Assembly: GCA_965215165.1 (NCBI GenBank)
Contig: CBDCCX010000006.1
Span: 3,348,001 to 3,412,000 of the forward strand
Source of the DNA: JANQRZ01 sp965215165
GTDB taxonomy: Bacteria > Bacteroidota > Rhodothermia > Rhodothermales > JANQRZ01
Direction of reading: 5' to 3'
DNA length: 64,000 nucleotides
Positions within the stretch are counted from its first letter, which is position 1. Each line of letters begins with the position of its first letter. The notes beneath the pieces are model-generated. The model was not told the DNA's origin, did no database searches, and worked only from the letters and a program-made list of their open reading frames with translations. A program made the translations under genes and the position numbers. Of this stretch, positions 40,942-49,160 are shown piece by piece.

Positions 40942-41988
40942 ATGTCTGTCTCCCTCTGTAGCGCTCGCACACTTCTCGCCGTTGCAGTGCTCGCCCTCCT
41001 GCCGAGCTGTACGAGCACAGCCCCCGGAGGCGGCTCGGCACCGGACGCCGAGAGCGGATTCCAGGGTCGCGTCCTGGAGCGCCAAGCCGATGGGAGCATC
41101 GGCGACCCCGTCTCGAACGTCAAGCTCGTCTTTGCCCCTGAAGACGGTGGCACGGTCCAGCGGACGGGCTCCGACGGCGAGGGCGCCTACCGCATCGCCC
41201 TTGCGCCGGGGCGCTACGTGGTCGAGGCAGACCACCCAGGCTACCAAGCGTTCTCGACGGTACCAGGGTTTTTCGTCGTACAGGGCCCCGGCTTTGAGAC
41301 GGGAAACATCTTCCTGGTGCCGGAGGCCCCGGGGGACGAGGCCCCGGAGGGCGAGCGCCTCGCGCTGGGAACAACCGGCCCGCAGGAGGGGCCCCCCTTC
41401 GAGCCGCGCGACCTTCCGCAAAAGGGCGACGCGGTGCCGCTGCCCGCAGGGGAGGAGCAGCCGCCAGCCGAGGAGATCGACCCCCAGTTCACGGACGAGC
41501 CAGAGGGTGAGCCCGAGAGCGATCCCGAGGCGGGGGCGGACCCGGGACTGCCAGTAACGACGCACCTGCGCATCCGGCTCCGGATGACGCGCGACAGCTT
41601 CGAGGTGGAGGACGTCGTGGAGCAGCCCGGCCGCTTGCCGAACGCCCTGCCCGTCACCGGAGACTACCTCTACCTGGTCTCCGCCGGTGGCCAGGTCCTC
41701 CATGCCGGCACGTTCCAGGACCCCCTCACCGGCTACGGCTTCGACCCGGACAACGACCTCGGGCACAGCGCCACCGCCCTCGACGAGGGCGCCGTCACGA
41801 TCAGCGCGCCGAGCGGACTCGCCGAGGCGGACGCCGACGCGGTGCGCGTCGAGTTTTTCCGCCTGCCCCCCTCCCTCCCGCACGACACCAAGGTGTCCGC
41901 CAAGACGGCCCGGCAGCTCGCCGAGTCCAGCGAGCCGCTCGACGCCGGCGTGGAGGGCGCAGCCATCTTTGAGCAGCTCGACCCCTGA
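40942..41988 (+). CDS. lipoprotein with carboxypeptidase-regulatory-like domain
   Basis: A 348-residue exported lipoprotein: signal peptide with lipobox LLPSC (Cys23). Residues about 38-110 form a beta-sandwich of the carboxypeptidase regulatory-like type (GRVLERQADGSIGDPVSNVK, then GAYRIALAPGRYVVEADHPG). Residues 130-205 are acidic and Pro/Glu-rich, likely a spacer. The last 140 residues form another beta-rich part (HLRIRLRMTRDSFEVEDVVE) of unknown family. It lies 410 bp after pilQ and 42 bp before the metallopeptidase gene, so it could be an accessory surface protein for either; that link is inference. Confidence 0.8.
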   Translation: MSVSLCSARTLLAVAVLALLPSCTSTAPGGGSAPDAESGFQGRVLERQADGSIGDPVSNVKLVFAPEDGGTVQRTGSDGEGAYRIALAPGRYVVEADHPGYQAFSTVPGFFVVQGPGFETGNIFLVPEAPGDEAPEGERLALGTTGPQEGPPFEPRDLPQKGDAVPLPAGEEQPPAEEIDPQFTDEPEGEPESDPEAGADPGLPVTTHLRIRLRMTRDSFEVEDVVEQPGRLPNALPVTGDYLYLVSAGGQVLHAGTFQDPLTGYGFDPDNDLGHSATALDEGAVTISAPSGLAEADADAVRVEFFRLPPSLPHDTKVSAKTARQLAESSEPLDAGVEGAAIFEQLDP

Positions 41989-42030
41989 GCGCTCGCCTAC
42001 CTGTCCCTCAGCCCAACAGCTCCCGTTGCC

Positions 42031-44160
42031 ATGTTCTTCCTCCGCCCCCTCCTCGCCCTGCTTCTCCTGGCAATCCTCGCCCCGACCGCGCTGGCGCAGA
42101 CGAGTACCTTTCTCGTCCGCAACACCAATCCCATCGTGGGCGTGCAGAAGCGGACCCTCGTCGTCATCGGCGACGGGTTCCGCTCGGGTGCAGACCAGCG
42201 GACGTTCAACGACTACGTGGACAACACCCTCATGGACGAGGTCTTCGACCGCGGCCCGCTCGATGAGGACCTCAGCGCGTTCGACGTTGTCCGCGTGAAC
42301 GTGAACTCCCAGCAGTCCGGCGTGACGCGGGTGGACTCGGTCGGGACCGTCACGACGGCGCGCAGCACGGCGTTGGGCTATCGCTTTAACGGACGGCGGG
42401 AACAGTGCTGGATGAAGCCTGGACCGAACACGTCCCAGAACCTCAGTGCCATCCTCCGCACGCTCAACCTTGCCCCAGACTACACGTTCATCGTGCTGAA
42501 CATGACGGAGTTCGGGGGGTGCCGGACCGGGAGCCGCGCCGTCTCGACGCTCGGGGCTGGGTGGCCGGTGGCGGCGCACGAGATGGGCCACATGGTCGGT
42601 AACCTCGGCGACGAGTACACCGCGCAGAATCCCACACCCACGGCCTATACCGGCGGACCCGTCGGTGCCGTCAACCTCAGCGCGACGACCAAGCGGAGCC
42701 AGCTCAAGTGGCGGGCCTTCGTCGATCCCGGCACGCCGCTCCCGACGACGTTCAACGCCTCGACGATGAGCGCGACGGAGACGGCCGGGGCCTTCGTCGG
42801 CGGCACGCTGAGCTTGTCGACGGGCTCGACGACGCACAACGCCGGTCTCTGGCACCCCACGTCTTCCTGCCGGATGAACTCGAACACCCCCGCGTTCTGC
42901 CCCGTCTGCTACAACCGGATGAAGGAGGTGCTCGACCCCTTCCTCGACCACGAGTTCGAGGACGTCTACACGGGGGACTTCGACGGCGACGGCTTCGCCG
43001 ATGTCGTCGTCCGCAGCGAGCGCAGCCTCGCCCTCTACCTCGCCAACGGCGACAACCTCGCGCACGCCGAGACCGAGACCGGCGCGCTCGACGGGCCGGG
43101 CGGGACGTGGACGCTCACGCACCGCGACCGGCTCGTCGTGGCCGACTTTGACGGCGACGGGCGCGACGACCTGTTCGCCTCCGACCCCCTGCCCGGGATG
43201 ACGCGCTTTGGTCTGCTCCGCTCGACCGGCACCGGCTTCGAGCTTGTGCGGCAGTACGGGCGCTTCCTTCCCGGAAACGCGCGCGCGCCGATGGCGATGG
43301 AGGACCGCTACCTCGCCGGCGACTTCGACGGCGACGGGCGCGACGACCTCTTCGTCTTCAACGGCTCCGAGGGCGATACCCCCGTCCTCACCCTGCTCCG
43401 GTCGACCGGCACCACGCTCCAGTTTGTCCGGCGCTACGAGGAGAGCCTGCCCGGCTGGGCGATGGCGTCCGGCGACGAGTTCTTCGTGGCCGACTTTGAC
43501 GGCGACGACCGCGACGACCTCTACATCTTCAACGGCCGGAACTGGCGCTTTCCCTACCTCTTTATGGCCCGCTCCACGGGCAATGCCCTCGCCGGCGCGA
43601 AGCGCTACGACCGGAAGCTGCCCGGGTGGGACGACATGAAGCGGAACGACCGCTTTGTCGTCGCCGACTTCAACGGCGACGACCGCGACGACCTCTACGT
43701 CTTTAACGGGCAGGACTGGAGCATCCCCTACCTCCAAAAGCTTGCGAGCACGGGCTCCCAGCTTACCGCCGGAAAACGCTGGGACCAGAACATCCCCGGC
43801 TGGCAGATGCGACCCAGCGACCAACACTTCGTCGCCGACATCAACGGCGACGGCGAGGACGACCTCTACGTCTACAACGCCACCGACTGGGGGCCGGAGT
43901 ACCTCGGCACGCTCATCTCCGACGGCAACCGCTCCCTCTCCGGCTCCTGGCAGGACCACCGCGTCGGGGACTGGAACCTCGGCGAGCGGGACCGTTTCCT
44001 CGTCGGAGACTTTAATGGCACCGCCGGCTGGGACGACCTCTTCGTCTTCAACCCCGCCTGGTTCGGCCTGCTCCGCTCCGGCGCGCGCTCGACCTACGAG
44101 GTCGCCATCCACCGCGACTGGATCCACGACCACGAGTACCACACGAACAACTGGTGGTAG
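42031..44160 (+). CDS. secreted M64-type metallopeptidase with FG-GAP/VCBS repeats
   Basis: A 709-residue secreted protein. A Sec signal peptide (MFFLRPLLALLLLAILAPTA, ending ALAQ) precedes a catalytic domain with the zinc motif HEMGHMVGNLGDEY near residue 186, the HExGH...DEY pattern of the IgA-peptidase M64 family, and CRMNSNTPAFCPVCYNRM near its end. From about residue 310 there are seven FG-GAP-like calcium-binding repeats of the type DFDGDGRDDL, probably a beta-propeller mediating adhesion or substrate binding. No type IX C-terminal signal is evident. It lies directly after the lipoprotein gene. The substrate is unknown; peptidase activity is inferred from the intact zinc motif. Confidence 0.88.
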   Translation: MFFLRPLLALLLLAILAPTALAQTSTFLVRNTNPIVGVQKRTLVVIGDGFRSGADQRTFNDYVDNTLMDEVFDRGPLDEDLSAFDVVRVNVNSQQSGVTRVDSVGTVTTARSTALGYRFNGRREQCWMKPGPNTSQNLSAILRTLNLAPDYTFIVLNMTEFGGCRTGSRAVSTLGAGWPVAAHEMGHMVGNLGDEYTAQNPTPTAYTGGPVGAVNLSATTKRSQLKWRAFVDPGTPLPTTFNASTMSATETAGAFVGGTLSLSTGSTTHNAGLWHPTSSCRMNSNTPAFCPVCYNRMKEVLDPFLDHEFEDVYTGDFDGDGFADVVVRSERSLALYLANGDNLAHAETETGALDGPGGTWTLTHRDRLVVADFDGDGRDDLFASDPLPGMTRFGLLRSTGTGFELVRQYGRFLPGNARAPMAMEDRYLAGDFDGDGRDDLFVFNGSEGDTPVLTLLRSTGTTLQFVRRYEESLPGWAMASGDEFFVADFDGDDRDDLYIFNGRNWRFPYLFMARSTGNALAGAKRYDRKLPGWDDMKRNDRFVVADFNGDDRDDLYVFNGQDWSIPYLQKLASTGSQLTAGKRWDQNIPGWQMRPSDQHFVADINGDGEDDLYVYNATDWGPEYLGTLISDGNRSLSGSWQDHRVGDWNLGERDRFLVGDFNGTAGWDDLFVFNPAWFGLLRSGARSTYEVAIHRDWIHDHEYHTNNWW

Positions 44161-44368
44161 GCGGCTAAGTGCAGCGCGTAGACCTGAGCTGCCTAACCTC
44201 AAGGCGCGCGCGAGGCCAGATGCCGAGACCGTGGTGCTCCGCAGGGAGCGTCGGGTGGGAAGGCAACAAACCGAGAAAGGTAGGCGTCGCCGTGGCACGC
44301 TGCGCGAAGGTCGATCACATTCCGCCCCTCCTCGCCCAAGCCCAAAGCTCACTCCGCTCACTCCGTCC

Positions 44369-46156
44369 TCACACCGTCGTCTCACCGTAGCGCGCGCGCA
44401 CGTCCGCCCGGAGCGCGGCGACCTCGGCGTGGAGCGCGGCGCGGCGGGCTTCCAGGTCCGTGAGCGCCGTGCGCTCTCCCTCGACGAGCGCGAGCAGCGG
44501 CCGGAGCAGGTCCCGGACCTTGGCGAGGGCCTCGTCGGCCTCCTCGGAGAACGCCGCGGCGAGGGCCGCCTTGAGGTCCGCGCGGAGCGCCTCGACGCGG
44601 TCGGTGAACTCGGCGATGGCGCGGCGGCGCTGCCGGGGCAGCAGCACGAACCCGAAGCTCGCCAGCACCCCGGCCGCCACCAGCCCGCCCGTCACGTCGA
44701 ACGCCGTCGCCGCGATCACGACGGTCGCGACCGCGCCCAGCCCGACGGCCGCCGCCTGCGTGCCGGCGAAGAGCGCCGCCGTGCCGCGCGCGTTCTCTAG
44801 GATGCGCCGCGCCTCCTCGTCCAGGTCGTAGGCGTCGATGGTCCGCCGCGCGCCGCGCATCACGTCCTGGAAGACCTTCTCGCGGTTGTAGAGGAACGGC
44901 TGCCCGGCCTTGGGCTCCGCCGAGACGCGGCGCGCCTGCTCGGCGACGTGCGTGTAGGCCCGGTTCCACAGCCCGAGCACCTGCCGAAGCAGGCCGTCGA
45001 CGGCCGACCCCATCTCGTCCTCGATCCGCCGCTCGGCGTCGCGGACCACCTGGCGCGTGAACTCCTCCTTGAAGGCGTCCCGGTCGCGCAGCAGGCTCAG
45101 CTTCGAGACCCGGATGGTGTCATCGAGAAACTGCACGCCGCGGCGCTCCATCTCTAAGAGGGCGTTGTCTACGTCGGCGAGGTACCGCTCCGGGCCGCCG
45201 CGCAGCGCGGTCTCCTCCTCAGCGATCTGTGCCTGAAGGGCGTCCAGCCCACCGGCATCGACGTCGAGTACGGTGCGGCGCTCCCCGAGGCGCTCGTCGA
45301 GCCGGACCAACACCCGCTCGGCGGCGTCGAGCGGGGCGGTCAGCTTGAGCGCGAGGCGGTCGTCGCCGGTGAGCGTGTCGGTGAGGAATGCCTCGAGGGC
45401 GGCGAAGCCACTGGCCTGCCATGCGGCGGCGTCGCCCTCGACTTTGGCGGCGAAGGCGTCCTGGGCGGCAACGGGAAAGACACGCGGCTCGAACCCGACG
45501 TAGGTTTCGAAGCCCGAGCGGATGTGCTCGATCACCTGCTCTAGGTCGGCCGGGCGGCGGGCGAGGTCAGCCTTGTTGAGGATCACGACGAGCTGCCGGC
45601 CCCAGCTCTCGCGGATGAAGTGGAGGAACCGGCGCTCCGACTCCGAGAGCGGCCGGTCGAAGGAGGTCACGAACAGGACCAGGTCCGAGCGCGGGATGAA
45701 GTCCTCGGTGATGGCCTGGTGCTCCTCGATGATCGAGTTGGTGCCCGGCGTGTCGACGAGCGTCAGGCCGCGCAGCAGGTCGGCCGGGTGGTGGCGCTCG
45801 GTGACGAAGTCGCTGCGGCGGTGCTGCTGCGGCGCGTCGCCGTGGCGGAGGATCGTGATCTTGTCGGTCGTCGGGACCGGCCCTTCCTCCATCAGCACCT
45901 CGCCGAAGAGCGCGTTGAGCACGCTCGACTTGCCCGCGTTGAACTCGCCTACGACCACGACCAAGAACCACTCGCCGAGGCCGGCGGCGAGGTCGTCGAG
46001 ACGGCGGAGCGTGTCGCCGTCCGCCCCCGCTTCCTCGAAGACGGCGTGCAGGTCGGTGAGGAGGGCGCGCTCGCGCTCCAGCAGCGCCTCGGCGTCGGCA
46101 CTCAGGAGCGATCGGTCGGCGCGTAGCGGCGTGGCGTCGGGCGAGGGAGCGGGCAT
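44369..46156 (-). CDS. bacterial dynamin-like GTPase
   Basis: A 595-residue membrane-associated large GTPase. The dynamin G motifs are present: G1 VGEFNAGKSSVLNALFG near residue 70, G3 LVDTPGTNSI and G4 ILNKADLARR. A helical stalk follows, and a hydrophobic hairpin paddle occurs near residues 475-520 (VGLGAVATVVIAATAFDVTG then GLVAAGVLASFGFVLL), as in the Nostoc BDLP/LeoA group that bends or fuses membranes. Coiled-coil regions follow to the end. The start at ATG 46156 skips a Pro/Arg-rich extension. The gene is convergent with the metallopeptidase gene and divergent from the beta-barrel gene. Confidence 0.9.
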   Translation of the reverse strand: MPAPSPDATPLRADRSLLSADAEALLERERALLTDLHAVFEEAGADGDTLRRLDDLAAGLGEWFLVVVVGEFNAGKSSVLNALFGEVLMEEGPVPTTDKITILRHGDAPQQHRRSDFVTERHHPADLLRGLTLVDTPGTNSIIEEHQAITEDFIPRSDLVLFVTSFDRPLSESERRFLHFIRESWGRQLVVILNKADLARRPADLEQVIEHIRSGFETYVGFEPRVFPVAAQDAFAAKVEGDAAAWQASGFAALEAFLTDTLTGDDRLALKLTAPLDAAERVLVRLDERLGERRTVLDVDAGGLDALQAQIAEEETALRGGPERYLADVDNALLEMERRGVQFLDDTIRVSKLSLLRDRDAFKEEFTRQVVRDAERRIEDEMGSAVDGLLRQVLGLWNRAYTHVAEQARRVSAEPKAGQPFLYNREKVFQDVMRGARRTIDAYDLDEEARRILENARGTAALFAGTQAAAVGLGAVATVVIAATAFDVTGGLVAAGVLASFGFVLLPRQRRRAIAEFTDRVEALRADLKAALAAAFSEEADEALAKVRDLLRPLLALVEGERTALTDLEARRAALHAEVAALRADVRARYGETTV

Positions 46157-46277
46157 GGGGAGGGGGCGCGGCCAGCGGGCGGGTCTGTGAGAATCCCCCA
46201 TTCCTGCGACTTCGACGGGGATTCGCGTAAAGATTGGGGGGGAACCGGACGAAATTATGGTTCGCAGGCGAGGCGGG

Positions 46278-46310
46278 TTGGTAATGTAAGCGGCGGGGGC
46301 CGTACTTTCG
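46278..46310 (+). promoter_or_regulatory. promoter-like elements upstream of the beta-barrel gene
   Basis: TTG at 46278-46280 and TACTTTCG at 46303-46310, 22 bp apart, about 135 bp before ATG 46446. The arrangement fits a Bacteroidota-type promoter with a long leader. Confidence 0.45.
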
Positions 46311-46431
46311 GGCTGCCAGCAGGAACACTAGTCGTGCGAAACGGCTATGCGGGCGCGCAACGGCAGGTCCCCCCCGCCCGCCGTTTCCCCCTCTAGCCTG
46401 TATCTCGACGCTCGTTTCTACCTACCACCTT

Positions 46432-46439
46432 ACGGAGGA
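46432..46439 (+). promoter_or_regulatory. Shine-Dalgarno site of the beta-barrel gene
   Basis: ACGGAGGA six bases before ATG 46446. This is the strongest Shine-Dalgarno sequence in the window and points to high expression. Confidence 0.7.
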
Positions 46440-46445
46440 CACCCC

Positions 46446-47459
46446 ATGCTCCAATTGGCACTCGCGGCTCTGCTTGCAGCAAGCACGCTCATCGCAGGCC
46501 CGGACGACGACAAGGACAAGGACAAGAAGGCCGACGCGAAAGCGCAGCAGCCCATCGAGTCCATCCTCGTCCCCCACGACGAAGATGACCAGGACCCCGT
46601 TCTCGACACCTACGCCCTCGGCCGCACCGAGCGCATCCCGATCAAGCTCTGGCTCGGCTACGCCTGGGCCGAGGACGACGAGCGCTACGACGCTGCCGGC
46701 GAGACCGTGGACCTCGGCGTCGGCGACGCGGCTTCTGCGCAGCGGGCCTTCGTTGGCGCGCAGATCAACGTGATCAACTTCACCAACTTCTCGGTCGGTG
46801 CCGGCGGTCAGCTCATCGCTGCCAAGGACCGCCTCGCCGGTGCCTTGAGCCCTACCGGGACCGCCATCGGCGACCTGGAGAGCGACTTCGCCCTGCAGAA
46901 CGCGAAGGTGTACGGGCTCATCCGAGGCCGCACACTCGGCCTCCACGGCGGCTACATCTTTGACCTCGGCGACGACGCGGCCGACCCCGCGCAGGGCGAG
47001 CGCGGCAACTCCGACGGCGTTGACGCCTGGTTCGTTGGTGCCGACTTCGACTACCCGGCCGAGGTGTTCCGTCTCTTCGCTGGGATCGACTACTTCAACC
47101 GTTCCGATGCTCCGGGAACGAACGAGGAGTCCTCCGGCAGCATTGAGGATGACGAGATCGTCGTGTTCACTGCCGGTGCCGGCATCAACATCTCGTGGGT
47201 AGAGATCGGTGCCGCCGCCCTTCTGCGCACGAACATCGCTATCAACCGCTTCGCTACGTCGGTCGGTGCCGGCCAGGGCGGTGGGCACCAGGGCTCGATC
47301 GCGCCGTACCTGCGCCTTTCGCCCCCGTCGCTCCCGATTGCGATCTCGATCAAGGGTGCCTTCCTCAGCGAGTACGCTGACTACGGCTACTCCATCGGTG
47401 GGGCCAACGACCTCGTGACCCGCAAGGGCTTCACGGTCACGGCATCGCTCGGCTTCTAA
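46446..47459 (+). CDS. putative outer-membrane beta-barrel protein
   Basis: A 337-residue protein with a signal peptide (MLQLALAALLAASTLIAG) followed by a strongly charged Asp/Lys stretch (PDDDKDKDKKADAK) and a series of amphipathic strands, ending with a C-terminal phenylalanine (TVTASLGF) as in outer-membrane beta-barrels recognised by BamA. Strands can be followed at IPIKLWLGYAWAEDDE, FVGAQINVINFTNFSVGAGG, AWFVGADFDYPAEVFRLFAG and VEIGAAALLRTNIAI. A strong ribosome-binding site, promoter-like elements and a terminator surround it as a single abundant gene. Transport role unknown. Confidence 0.82.
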   Translation: MLQLALAALLAASTLIAGPDDDKDKDKKADAKAQQPIESILVPHDEDDQDPVLDTYALGRTERIPIKLWLGYAWAEDDERYDAAGETVDLGVGDAASAQRAFVGAQINVINFTNFSVGAGGQLIAAKDRLAGALSPTGTAIGDLESDFALQNAKVYGLIRGRTLGLHGGYIFDLGDDAADPAQGERGNSDGVDAWFVGADFDYPAEVFRLFAGIDYFNRSDAPGTNEESSGSIEDDEIVVFTAGAGINISWVEIGAAALLRTNIAINRFATSVGAGQGGGHQGSIAPYLRLSPPSLPIAISIKGAFLSEYADYGYSIGGANDLVTRKGFTVTASLGF

Positions 47460-47479
47460 GTCGGTCCGCCTCTCGGCTC

Positions 47480-47526
47480 GGGCCGCCCGGACGACCGCTT
47501 GCGGTCCGCTCCGGGCGGCCCTTTCT
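47480..47526 (+). terminator. rho-independent terminator after the beta-barrel gene
   Basis: A perfect 12-bp stem GGGCCGCCCGGA/TCCGGGCGGCCC with a smaller inner stem GACCGC/GCGGTC, followed by TTTCT. Confidence 0.8.
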
Positions 47527-47541
47527 GTATCCCGTCCTACC

Positions 47542-48300
47542 GTGCCTACTTCGCTTCGCCTCGCTTCGGTGCTGCTCGTGGCTCTCGGCGTCGCCGGGTG
47601 CTCCGGCGGCCGGGCGCTGCCCGAGGGCGACGCGGTGATCTCGCAGAGCGCGCTCCGCAGCCACCTCGCGGCGCTCGCCAGGCCGGTCGCCCCGGACTCG
47701 GCCCAGGTGGCGCAGCGGGCGCGCTACGCCGCCGGCCGGATGCGCGCCGCCGGGCTGATGCCGGTGCTGGACGGCTCGTTCTTCCTCGCCAGCGACGGGT
47801 CGAGCACCGGCCCGCTGCTCGCCCCGGCGCGGCACCACGTCCTCGGGTACGTCGCCGGGCGGCACCCGAGCCATGCCGACGAGCTGGTGCTCGTCGCCGC
47901 CGACCTCGGCGAGACCGGGGCGGCTGCGCTCGAAGCAGCGCGCGTGCTCGCCGACGAGGCGCGCACGGCGCAGGAGCTGGAGCGGTCGGTGCTGATCGCC
48001 CTCTGGGCTCCGCCGCGCACCGGTGAGCTCGGCCTCGCGGACTATCTCGCTCATCCCACGTGGGCGCTGGAAAACGTGCACCGCGTCCTCCTCGTCTCGG
48101 CCGACACCTCCGCCGCGAGGGAGAGCCGACAGGTGCTGACGGTACGCGGCATCGCCTCCGAGGTGGTAACGGTGCAGGACGCCTCCTCCGACGCGCCGAC
48201 CGTCGCCGAACGGGCGCGTGTGCTCTTCCGCGCCGTCCGCCTCACCGATGCGCTCCTGGCCCGGACCCGCGCTGCCGCCACGGCGCTGCCCTCGGACTGA
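47542..48300 (+). CDS. M28-like lipoprotein lacking metal ligands
   Basis: A 252-residue lipoprotein starting at GTG with lipobox VAGC (Cys20). The body resembles the M28 zinc aminopeptidase fold: RHHVLGYVAGRHPSHADELV corresponds to the strand before the first metal ligand, and AALEAARVLADEARTAQELE with RSVLIALWAPPRTGELGLAD to the following helix and strand. At the positions where M28 enzymes have His-x-Asp and the Asp-Asn-x-Ser-Gly pattern the sequence reads Ala-Ala-Asp-Leu-Gly and shows no metal site. A catalytically dead relative is the most economical reading. The next gene begins 11 bp later. Confidence 0.7.
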   Translation: MPTSLRLASVLLVALGVAGCSGGRALPEGDAVISQSALRSHLAALARPVAPDSAQVAQRARYAAGRMRAAGLMPVLDGSFFLASDGSSTGPLLAPARHHVLGYVAGRHPSHADELVLVAADLGETGAAALEAARVLADEARTAQELERSVLIALWAPPRTGELGLADYLAHPTWALENVHRVLLVSADTSAARESRQVLTVRGIASEVVTVQDASSDAPTVAERARVLFRAVRLTDALLARTRAAATALPSD

Positions 48301-48310
48301 CCCTACCGCC

Positions 48311-49051
48311 GTGCTTCCCGTCTGGATTACCGACACCTTCACCCCGAACCTCGAGCGGGCGCTCCACTACACGCTCCTTTGGGGGCTGGAGGGCGTCGTC
48401 CTGCGGACCGTCGGCGGCTCCGCCGACCGGGTGCCGCACGTCAACGAGGCCCGGCTCCGGCACCGCCTCGACGAGCACGAGATGCCGGTGGTCGCCATCG
48501 ACCCTGGCCTGTTCGAGGGGCCGGCCGAGGAGCGCGGCGCGTGGATGAACGAGCTCGCCCTGCTCGGCGAGGCGGCAGCGTTCTGCGGCCGGATCGAGTG
48601 CCCGCGCCTGCTCGTCGGCGGTCTGCCGGGCGAGACGGCGGCGGCGGCCGAGGTGCTCCGCCGGGCGGGCGACGTAGCGACGCGGCACGGCTGCACGCTT
48701 GCGGTCGGCAACGAGGCCGAGGGCCGCACGACCGGGCAGGCCCTGGCGGAGCTGTTGGCAGCCGTAGACCACGACGCCGTTCGCGCCTGCTGGAGTCCGG
48801 CCGACGCCGTGGGGGAAACAGCCGGCGAAGGCCTCGCCGCCCTGGAGGGCCGAATCGACGTGGTCAAGCTGCGCGACGGGGCGGAGGAGGCGTGGCCGGC
48901 CGTGCTGCACGGCCTCGCCGCTGCGGGCTTCGACGGCCCGCTCTGTCTCGATCTCCACGCCGCGACGACGGCCTCCGACGGCCTCCGCGCCGCCACAGCG
49001 CTCATCCACGCCGCCCGCGCAGCACGGCGAGCGGTTTCAGGACCCGCGTAA
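48311..49051 (+). CDS. xylose isomerase-like TIM-barrel protein
   Basis: A 246-residue protein of the sugar-phosphate isomerase/epimerase or AP-endonuclease 2-like TIM-barrel group. The strands are visible: VWITDTFTPNLERALHYTLL, WGLEGVVLRTVGG, HEMPVVAIDPGLF, CTLAVGNEAEGRT, VRACWSPADAVGE, IDVVKLRDGAE and FDGPLCLDLHA. Metal-binding Glu, Asp and His positions typical of the family are partly conserved (GNEAE, KLRDG, DLHA). The start is GTG 48311. It lies just downstream of the M28-like lipoprotein gene. The substrate cannot be inferred. Confidence 0.75.
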   Translation: MLPVWITDTFTPNLERALHYTLLWGLEGVVLRTVGGSADRVPHVNEARLRHRLDEHEMPVVAIDPGLFEGPAEERGAWMNELALLGEAAAFCGRIECPRLLVGGLPGETAAAAEVLRRAGDVATRHGCTLAVGNEAEGRTTGQALAELLAAVDHDAVRACWSPADAVGETAGEGLAALEGRIDVVKLRDGAEEAWPAVLHGLAAAGFDGPLCLDLHAATTASDGLRAATALIHAARAARRAVSGPA

Positions 49052-49057
49052 CTTTCC
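49049..49057 (+). promoter_or_regulatory. promoter-like -7 box upstream of the ABC exporter genes
   Basis: TAACTTTCC starting in the last codons of the TIM-barrel gene, 104 bp before ATG 49161. It fits the -7 pattern; a -33 element is not clear. Confidence 0.35.
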
Positions 49058-49160
49058 TGCGCTCGGCTCGAATAGGCTTCGGCCTGGCCCGAGACACGGC
49101 TTATCGCTAACGTCCAACAGGCCGTCCATCGAAACCCGACACGCCGAAATCCAGAAGCGA

